64,000 bases of DNA from Thermotalea metallivorans (GTDB lineage: Bacteria > Bacillota > Clostridia > Peptostreptococcales > Thermotaleaceae), in NCBI RefSeq assembly GCF_001562415.1, contig NZ_LOEE01000028.1, forward strand, positions 1 to 64,000, written 5' to 3'. Below, in pieces: positions 57,977 to 64,000 of the stretch. The notes under the pieces are model-generated. The model searched no databases and was not told the origin of the DNA. It worked only from the letters and a program-made list of their open reading frames with translations. Positions within the stretch are counted from its first letter, which is position 1; each line of letters starts with the position of its first letter. The translations under genes and the position numbers were made by a program.

Positions 57977-58627
57977 ATGAAACAATTTGCAGTGATAGGG
58001 TGTGGAAGATTCGGGTCCAGCGTGGCCAAAACCCTATATAGCTTAGGTTATGACGTATTGGCTATTGATGAAAATGAAGACGTGATCCAGGCCATTGCCG
58101 ATTCCGTTACCCATGCGGTGCAAGTAGATGCTACCGACGAGGCCTCTCTCAAATCTTTGGGTATTCGGAATTTTGATGTGGTGGTGGTGACCATCGGATC
58201 GGATATACAGTCATCCATATTGATTACCCTGATAGCAAAAGAATTGGGTGTTAAGTATGTGGTGGCAAAAGCTCAAAATGAACTGCATGCCAAGGTGCTT
58301 TACAAGATCGGTGCCGATAGGGTGGTATTTCCCGAGAGGGATATGGGGGTACGGGTGGCCCACAATCTTGTGTCCTCCAACATTTTAGATTATATTGAAC
58401 TGGCACCGGATTACAGCATTGTGGAAGTTACCAGCCTTAAGGAATGGGAAGGAAAGAGTTTGAAGGATTTGAACATACGGGGAAAATACGGCATCAATGT
58501 AATGGCCATCAAACACGGAGGGGAAATCAATATCTCCCCCACTGCTGCCGATGTAATCAAAAGGGGAGATGTGCTTGTAGTAGTAGGCCATAATGATGAT
58601 TTGCAAAAAATAGAGCAGAGAGGATAA
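57977..58627 (+). CDS. Potassium uptake regulatory subunit (KtrA/TrkA, RCK)
   Basis: A 216-residue cytoplasmic subunit: N-terminal RCK_N with the nucleotide site VIGCGRFGSSVAKTL and DATDEASLKSLGI, and RCK_C from about residue 135, which in KtrA binds c-di-AMP. It gates the membrane subunit encoded 15 bases upstream. AGAAAGGGGAAAGAAGG precedes the ATG. Confidence 0.94.
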   Translation: MKQFAVIGCGRFGSSVAKTLYSLGYDVLAIDENEDVIQAIADSVTHAVQVDATDEASLKSLGIRNFDVVVVTIGSDIQSSILITLIAKELGVKYVVAKAQNELHAKVLYKIGADRVVFPERDMGVRVAHNLVSSNILDYIELAPDYSIVEVTSLKEWEGKSLKDLNIRGKYGINVMAIKHGGEINISPTAADVIKRGDVLVVVGHNDDLQKIEQRG

Positions 58628-58686
58628 AAATACGCCATTGACAAAATTGGACATTTTACAAACGTTGTTAGAACAGATAAAATGCA

Positions 58687-58719
58687 AAAGCCCTCTAATG
58701 ATGATCATTAGAGGGCTTT
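58687..58719. terminator. Bidirectional terminator
   Basis: AAAGCCCTCTAATG / CATTAGAGGGCTTT with a five-base loop between ktrA-like and the convergent symporter gene. Confidence 0.9.
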
Positions 58720-58734
58720 ATCCATGCCAGTTTA

Positions 58735-60198
58735 TTAACCTACTTTCTTTCCGCTTTTGGCAGCTGCCAGTATTTTTTCCCAAACTTCCGCACCTTTTAT
58801 TCCATATTTCTTAGGATCATAGATAGGATCTAAACCTTGAGCCTGTTGCTCTTCATAATCCTTGAGGGCTTGCAGTGCAGGTTTTTGCAGCAGAACGATA
58901 GCGATAATATTTAACCATGCCATGACACCAACACCGATATCGCCTAAGCCCCAAGCCAAGGAAGCTGTTTTTACGGAACCATAGTAGATGGAAGCAAGCA
59001 ATACAACTCTTAAGATATTGATGATAAGATGTCTGTTTGCACCTTTCTTGAACAGATAGGCGATATTGGACTCAGCATAGTAGTAGTAAGCCATCAGTGT
59101 GGTGAATGCGAAGAAGAACAATGCGATGGCGACAAATTTGCTGCCTAAGCCCGGAATCAATGTGTCCACAGCCATCTGAGTATATGCCGGACCTACTTCA
59201 ACACCGGGAATATTTTCTACCAAGAAACCGCCGGCAGGATTATTGATATTGTACATGCCGGTAATTAAGATCATGAATGCTGTTGCGGAGCATACAAATA
59301 ATGTATCTACATATACGGAGAATGCTTGCACCAGACCTTGTTTTGTCGGGTGAGAAACTTCAGCAGCGGCAGCAGCGATAGGACCAGTACCTTGACCTGC
59401 TTCGTTGGAGTAGATACCACGCTTTACACCCCAAGAGATTGCAGAGCCGAGGATACCAGCAAAGGCCGGTTCGATGGCAAAGGCACTCTTGAAGATTAAT
59501 GCAATGACAGCCGGTAATTTTGAAATATTTAAAGCAATGATAGTTAATGATACAAGGATATACCCGATGGCCATGAAAGGTACGATTAATTCTGCTGCTT
59601 TACCGATACGCTTTACACCGCCAAAGATGATCAGACCCAATAAACCAACGATGAATCCACCAGTAATATATGGGCTAATGCCGAATGCATTTCGAATACC
59701 GGCAGCAATACTGTTGGATTGAACCCCCGGCAAGAAGAAGCCCATGGCGATTACAGTTGCTACTGCGAATGTAAGGGCGTACCATCTCATGCCCAGACCT
59801 TTTTCAATATAGAAGGAAGGACCTCCGCGGTATTCGCCGTCTTGCTCTTCTTTGTAAATTTGCGCCAGAACAGATTCTACGAAAGCTGAACCTGCACCCA
59901 GGAAAGCGATTGCCCACATCCAAAATACAGCTCCGGGACCGCCCATTGCGATGGCAGTAGCAACACCGGCAATGTTACCTGTACCAACACGACCTGAAAC
60001 GGCAAGGGCAAAAGCCTGGAAGGATGATACTCCCGTATCGGATGCCTGGCTGCCAAACAGCAACTTCCACATGTCTTTTACGTGTCGCACTTGCAGGAAC
60101 CGGGTTACAAGGGAGAAATACAAACCTACCCCTAAACATAAATAAATAAGTGCTTTACTCCACAGTATCCCGTTCACTGCATCAACAAACTGTGCCAT
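58735..60198 (-). CDS. Alanine/glycine:cation symporter (AgcS family)
   Basis: A 487-residue sodium-coupled amino-acid carrier. Typical segments: VNGILWSKALIYLCLGVGLYFSLVTRFLQ, FQAFALAVSGRVGTGNIAGVATAIAMGGPGAVFWMW, RGIYSNEAGQGTGPIAAAAAEVSHPTKQGLVQ, and FAFTTLMAYYYYAESNIAYL. It imports alanine or glycine with Na+. GGAGGTGGATTTTTT precedes the ATG. No glycine riboswitch was found in the upstream region. Confidence 0.93.
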   Translation of the reverse strand: MAQFVDAVNGILWSKALIYLCLGVGLYFSLVTRFLQVRHVKDMWKLLFGSQASDTGVSSFQAFALAVSGRVGTGNIAGVATAIAMGGPGAVFWMWAIAFLGAGSAFVESVLAQIYKEEQDGEYRGGPSFYIEKGLGMRWYALTFAVATVIAMGFFLPGVQSNSIAAGIRNAFGISPYITGGFIVGLLGLIIFGGVKRIGKAAELIVPFMAIGYILVSLTIIALNISKLPAVIALIFKSAFAIEPAFAGILGSAISWGVKRGIYSNEAGQGTGPIAAAAAEVSHPTKQGLVQAFSVYVDTLFVCSATAFMILITGMYNINNPAGGFLVENIPGVEVGPAYTQMAVDTLIPGLGSKFVAIALFFFAFTTLMAYYYYAESNIAYLFKKGANRHLIINILRVVLLASIYYGSVKTASLAWGLGDIGVGVMAWLNIIAIVLLQKPALQALKDYEEQQAQGLDPIYDPKKYGIKGAEVWEKILAAAKSGKKVG

Positions 60199-60625
60199 AA
60201 AAAATCCACCTCCATAAATGTGTTAAAATGATTTTAAAAACATATTAAAAAAAAGTAATAAAACGTAATAAAATCATACTATATTTTTTGAAAAAATACA
60301 ATAATATTTTCATATTTTTTCAAATGTAATTTTTTACAAAATATTAAAGCTATGAACAACGGTTGCAGTTGCTGGAATTAGAGCAGCATCTACGGCTGCA
60401 GGAGAGCCATGAAAGAATTATATAGAAATAGTTTCTGCATTATCCACAATATTTCAACGATTTTTACAGGGATATATTTGCTGTAAGATAGGCCGAATGG
60501 AATGAGCGGAGTCACCAAGCAAACAAGAAGATGGAAAAAACAGAAAGGAAAATATTGAATAATTTGTATATAATGGAGCATAACTTTTTTCGATCCAAAA
60601 ACCTCTGAAAGAAAAAAAGGGTCTT
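60199..60625. other. AT-rich intergenic region
   Basis: No gene, riboswitch or clear repeat seen in 427 bases. The first 150 bases are very A+T rich and presumably contain the promoter of the symporter gene on the minus strand. Confidence 0.5.
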
Positions 60626-60980
60626 ATGTTGGTGGGATGTGCCCAGATAATTTCAGATTTGGGGAACTGGTTTTATACAATGGCCATGAGTGCAACCATA
60701 TTCCAGACTTAGAATTCTATATGAATTAACGGTTATTTTCAGTTCTGCAACAGGCGGTAGGATCTTTGCTTTTTATTTCTTATGAGGAAGTGGAAAAGAG
60801 CAAGAGAACAACCAGTCATTTTTTCACCATGCCAAAAGAAGGTTTTCAATATATACTGCAAAGCAAAAAATTGAAAACCCTATCTTTGTATAAATTGCTT
60901 TGATGTTCATTCCCAATATCGCAACCTACGCCATGGGCATCATCAAAAGGAGCAGCACCAGTATGGTGGATAATCAATAG
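60626..60980 (+). pseudogene. Decayed MFS transporter
   Basis: Three short frames together look like pieces of one major facilitator protein. ATG 60626 begins MLVGCAQIISDLGNWFYTMA, an MFS first helix, and stops at 60712. A second piece (60757-60903) reads VGSLLFISYEEVEKSKRT and MPKEGFQYILQSKKLKTLSL, like the MFS central loop. A third piece (60903-60980) begins MFIPNIATYAMGIIKRS. The total is about a third of a normal gene, with large internal deletions. Confidence 0.5.
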
Positions 60981-61025
60981 GTGATTGCCTTTAGTACTGA
61001 AGATAAATCAATATAATGATCCAGT

Positions 61026-61150
61026 CCCCTTATGATTTAGGCTTCGTGGTGAATCATAAAATCTTTTTTCCTTATTTTTTTTTGTTTACCAAAGGAGTAC
61101 AGACCGGATCAGGAAGGAAACTGAACATCAAGGGTTTTGCTATAAAAAAT
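61026..61150. repeat. Terminator-embedded repeat element, copy 4, decayed
   Basis: ATGATTTAGGCTTCGTGGTGAATC, then ATCTTTTTTCC with T-rich loop, AGACCGGATCAGGAAGG and ATCAAGGGTTTTGCTATAAA align with copies 1-3 in order, at perhaps 60-65% identity. The GCCGC/GCGGC stem is lost. It abuts the terminator hairpin at 61151-61177 on its right, as in the other copies, but I see no left-hand duplicate. Confidence 0.65.
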
Positions 61151-61177
61151 TTAGGGCAGTTATGGTGACTGTCCTAA
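61151..61177 (-). terminator. Terminator of the siderophore-type ABC operon
   Basis: TTAGGGCAGT / ACTGTCCTAA (one G-T pair); on the minus strand followed by ATTTTTTAT. Confidence 0.8.
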
Positions 61178-61185
61178 AAATATGA

Positions 61186-62001
61186 CTAACCGGCTCTTTT
61201 ATCTGATTTTTTGATGATTCTCCCCTTGCCATAAGGAATGCACATGGGTGTTCCAAATAAAGGATCCCTAGCTATTTGGCATTCCATGTTAAAAACAGTA
61301 CGAACCATTTCTTCGGTAACAATATCCTCCGGGGCTCCTTGCGCATAAATCGATTGATTGTGTACAGCGATGATGTGGTCTGCGTATCTACAGGCCAAAT
61401 TAAGGTCGTGTAAAACCATGATAATGGTCCGCTTCTCGTTGCGATTCAGGTCAAACAATAAATCCAATATATCGATTTGATAGGTCATATCTAGATAAGT
61501 AGTAGGTTCATCCAGAATAATGGTGTCTGTTTCCTGGGCTAATACCATTGCAATCCATGCCCTTTGGCGCTGTCCACCGGATAAAGCGTCTAAAGGCCGA
61601 TCCGCAAAGGGTTTCATTTGCGTAACTTCTAATGCTTTATGAACGATTGCTTCATCTCTTTTTGACCACTGTTGCAGCCAATTTTGATGAGGATATCTTC
61701 CCTGTTTTACCAATTGCAATACGGTTAATCCCTCAGGGGCAATAGGCCCTTGGGGTAAGATAGCAAGGTTTTTGGCAATTTCCTTTGTGGGCCATTTTGT
61801 AAGCTCCTTACCGTTGAGAATGACAGCACCCTCTTTGGGTTTTAAAAGCCTGGCTAAGGAGCGAAGCAAAGTGGATTTTCCACACCCGTTGCTACCAATG
61901 AGAACAGTAATCTTTTCCTTTGGTATGGTTAGATGAAGATCTTTGATAATGATTGTATCGCCGTAAGTCAATGTCAAATTCTTTGTTTGCAGTATACTCA
62001 T
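61186..62001 (-). CDS. Iron-siderophore ABC transporter ATP-binding protein (FecE/FepC type)
   Basis: A 271-residue ATPase: Walker [10 protein letters not shown], signature LSGGQRQRA, Walker [13 protein letters not shown] and switch His in [27 protein letters not shown] is the siderophore/cobalamin subfamily mark. It powers import of an iron chelate or corrinoid through the two permeases encoded upstream. ATG at 62001 follows AAGGAGAG; the frame is open to 62103 but overlaps the permease end. Confidence 0.93.
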   Translation of the reverse strand: MSILQTKNLTLTYGDTIIIKDLHLTIPKEKITVLIGSNGCGKSTLLRSLARLLKPKEGAVILNGKELTKWPTKEIAKNLAILPQGPIAPEGLTVLQLVKQGRYPHQNWLQQWSKRDEAIVHKALEVTQMKPFADRPLDALSGGQRQRAWIAMVLAQETDTIILDEPTTYLDMTYQIDILDLLFDLNRNEKRTIIMVLHDLNLACRYADHIIAVHNQSIYAQGAPEDIVTEEMVRTVFNMECQIARDPLFGTPMCIPYGKGRIIKKSDKRAG

Positions 62002-62053
62002 TTTTTTTCTCTCCTTATTCCAAGTGGTAGAATAAAATCTGTTTTTACGAAAA

Positions 62054-63094
62054 TTAACAATTTCTATTTTTGTAAAGCAGATAAATAAAAAAAGGTGCTC
62101 CAATGGCGGAAGTAAAAACTCCGGCAGGGATATCTAGGGGGGAAAAGGCTGTTCTTCCTACTATATCCGCCAAAATCATCAAAAGGCTTCCAATGAGTGC
62201 CGATACAGGCAGCAGCCCCCCAAAGGAAGGTCCTGCAAATTTTCTGCCGATATGGGGAGCGATCAAGCCGATGAAACCAACTGCACCTGCAATGGAAACG
62301 GCTGATCCTGCGAGGACTACACTGATGCAAATAAGTACAAATCTTTGATATTGCACGTTGCTTCCCACACCCGTTGCAATCTCATCCCCCAATTCTTGTA
62401 TATTGATATTGCGTGCATAAATAAAGGACGTAGGAATAAAAATCAGTGACCAAGGAAGCAAGGTAAACACATTTTTCCAAGTGGCCCCATAAACACTGCC
62501 CGTTAGCCAAATGTATGCTTGATGTGCCGTGTGGCTTGGACTCAGAATAATCATCAAACTGGTCAAGGCTTTCATCATTGCAGCCATGCCAATCCCGATC
62601 AGTACCAAGCGAATAGGTGTAACACCTTTGTTCCAAGATAAAAAGTATATGATCAAGGTAACCAATCCTCCTCCTAGCATAGCTGCAAGGGGTAGGTATT
62701 GTATGCTTACTTTTCCTCCTAGAAAAACGATGAATCCAACAGCCGCTATGGAAGCTCCCCCGGTGATGCCGATAACGTCGGGAGAAGCCAAGGGGTTGCG
62801 GATGATACCTTGCAAGATTGCCCCTGCCACTGCTAGAGAAGCACCGATGAGCGTGGAAATAATAAGCCTTGGCAAGCGGATAGACTGTATAACAAGGCGG
62901 TTCATCTGTTCGCCTTTTCCTAAAAAGGCTTTCATTACCTCTATCGGGCTGATCTTGAAATCTCCCATTCCTATTCCCCCGATAAAAACGATCCCGGTAA
63001 GAACCATGAGTATTCCAATGGTGAATGCAATTTTCTTATTGATCAGAAAAGAAACCCTCCATCTCTCATTTCGAAAGACTATATATTGATTCAT
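62054..63094 (-). CDS. FecCD-family ABC permease (second subunit)
   Basis: A 346-residue permease with about ten helices: [43 protein letters not shown] is the FecCD signature, and [19 protein letters not shown] the ATPase-contact EAA-like loop. It partners with the permease at 63091-64000. AAGGAGG precedes the ATG, which overlaps the upstream stop (ATGA). Confidence 0.93.
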   Translation of the reverse strand: MNQYIVFRNERWRVSFLINKKIAFTIGILMVLTGIVFIGGIGMGDFKISPIEVMKAFLGKGEQMNRLVIQSIRLPRLIISTLIGASLAVAGAILQGIIRNPLASPDVIGITGGASIAAVGFIVFLGGKVSIQYLPLAAMLGGGLVTLIIYFLSWNKGVTPIRLVLIGIGMAAMMKALTSLMIILSPSHTAHQAYIWLTGSVYGATWKNVFTLLPWSLIFIPTSFIYARNINIQELGDEIATGVGSNVQYQRFVLICISVVLAGSAVSIAGAVGFIGLIAPHIGRKFAGPSFGGLLPVSALIGSLLMILADIVGRTAFSPLDIPAGVFTSAIGAPFFIYLLYKNRNC

Positions 63095-64000
63095 GCCCTT
63101 GAAAACCTCCTTCGTGCAATATATACAAAGAATGGTGTGCCAATCATGGCTGTCATGATGCCCACGGGAACTTCCTTGGGGATAAGAACAAACCGTGCAC
63201 CGATATCGGCAAGGAGCAACAAAATAGCTCCCAATAAACCGCTGTAAGGGATCCGCCAGCGGTGATCCATACCTGCAAAAAAACGGGAAATATGGGGAAT
63301 AATAATGCCTACAAAGCTGATAGGACCAGCTACTGCCACAGAACTTCCCGCTAACAAAATCACTACAATGCCGGTTAGAAGTTTAACCAATGTAGTTTTC
63401 TGTCCCAATCCCTTTGCCACATCCTCACCCATGACGAGCAAATTTAAAGATTTTCCAAGGAGAAAAGCTGTTATCCATCCAATAGCCATATATGGGAGTA
63501 CGGCCATGAGCATATCTAAACCTCTTCCTTCTACAGAACCGGTTAACCAAAATAATATTTCATCCAATTCTTTTTCACTTAGCACTAATATTGCCTGGGT
63601 AAAAGATGAAAACAAAGCCGTTATTGCAGCACCGGCCAATACAATCTTCGCAGGTGTCAGTCCATCTCTTCCAATACTGCCTACAAAATATACAGCAACA
63701 GCAGCAACGGTTCCACCGAAAAAGGCAATCCATGTATATTCACTTAAAGCAGAAATAGAGAAAAACGAAGCAGAAAAGACAACAAAGAAGCAGGCACCGG
63801 CATTGATACCTAGTATATCTGGAGCAGCCAATGGATTTTTCGTTAAGGACTGCATCAATACACCGGCAATGGCAAGGCTTGCCCCAACTGCAGCAGCAAT
63901 GAGTGCTCGAGGAACACGCAAATTTCGGATAATGATATGTTCATTGGAACCATTAAAATTTGAATAGGATTCCATGATCATTTTCCAATCGGTTTTGGTA
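63091..64000 (-). CDS. FecCD-family ABC permease (first subunit), 5' end beyond the window
   Basis: At least 302 residues of a permease homologous to the 62054-63094 product: RVPRALIAAAVGASLAIAGVLMQSLTKNPLAAPDILGINAGA and GPISFVGIIIPHISRFFAG. The frame continues open to the window edge (TKTDWK before the MIM at 63981), and the usual first helix is missing, so the true start lies beyond base 64000. A substrate-binding lipoprotein gene is likely further upstream. Confidence 0.93.
   Translation of the reverse strand, partial: TKTDWKMIMESYSNFNGSNEHIIIRNLRVPRALIAAAVGASLAIAGVLMQSLTKNPLAAPDILGINAGACFFVVFSASFFSISALSEYTWIAFFGGTVAAVAVYFVGSIGRDGLTPAKIVLAGAAITALFSSFTQAILVLSEKELDEILFWLTGSVEGRGLDMLMAVLPYMAIGWITAFLLGKSLNLLVMGEDVAKGLGQKTTLVKLLTGIVVILLAGSSVAVAGPISFVGIIIPHISRFFAGMDHRWRIPYSGLLGAILLLLADIGARFVLIPKEVPVGIMTAMIGTPFFVYIARRRFSRA

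Noticed and set aside
60199-60400. Glycine riboswitch before the AgcS symporter
   Set aside because: None of the conserved glycine aptamer blocks are present; the region is simply AT-rich.

Overview
The window looks like chromosomal DNA of a strictly anaerobic, spore-forming member of the Clostridia, roughly 40% GC by eye. The evidence is an AsrABC anaerobic sulfite reductase, a CooS carbon monoxide dehydrogenase, an electron-bifurcating type [FeFe] hydrogenase, two probable spore-surface protein paralogues, a Met/Pro-rich coat-like protein and strong AGGAGG ribosome binding sites. The gene style resembles Alkaliphilus/Geosporobacter-type lineages, but this is an inference from gene content and not a species call. 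No rRNA, tRNA or CRISPR array was seen.

Layout. 0-7 kb: an orphan right end of an IS200/IS605 element with an omega-RNA-like fold, a YdjO-like zinc peptide, RNase HI, then a dissimilatory sulfite unit (FNT-type hydrosulfide channel, asrA, asrB, asrC, ferritin-like protein). 7-14 kb: an HD-GYP protein, a two-component system with its probable HtrA target, a hemerythrin-like protein and small membrane proteins. 14-19 kb: lipoprotein, Lrp regulator, type I glutamine synthetase, CooS. 19-25 kb: spore-surface genes, nitroreductase, S-layer-homology protein. 25-31 kb: DUF1576 membrane protein, a copper module (CsoR-family regulator preceded in frame by a partial HMA motif, then an HMA-TauE/SafE-cupredoxin fusion) and an FMN-dependent glutamate synthase-like protein. 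31-35 kb: FMN-riboswitch-controlled ribDEAH operon. 35-40 kb: zinc/manganese ABC transporter behind a structured leader, a GNAT/DUF2156 pair and a Fur-family regulator. 40-46 kb: hydABC-like hydrogenase operon and YibE/F. 46-56 kb: DedA, arsenic genes (two ArsR, ACR3, thioredoxin-like, MarR-arsM), a fluoride-riboswitch antiporter, an OFA transporter and M-box-controlled mgtE. 56-64 kb: Ktr/Trk potassium uptake, alanine/glycine:cation symporter, a decayed MFS gene and a siderophore-type ABC transporter running off the right edge.

The most unusual feature is a dispersed element of about 150 bp found in three good copies (6959-7110, 16980-17134, 30905-31055), one decayed copy (about 61026-61150) and one 16-base fragment (45870-45885). 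In each good copy the element lies between two near-identical copies of a local transcription-terminator hairpin (25-32 bp). The hairpin sequence differs between loci, but its two copies agree within a locus. That is the signature of insertion into terminators with duplication of the whole stem-loop. The element has imperfect terminal inverted repeats, no ORF, and a strongly conserved foldable interior.

Regulatory RNA is dense: FMN, fluoride and M-box riboswitches are recognisable, along with a pseudoknot-capable leader before the metal transporter, a long hairpin before the hydrosulfide channel, a perfect inverted repeat that buries the htrA ribosome binding site, and a broken M-box fragment on the minus strand. 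Several loci are decaying: a permease remnant in the arsenic operon, an MFS remnant, and a split small membrane ORF.
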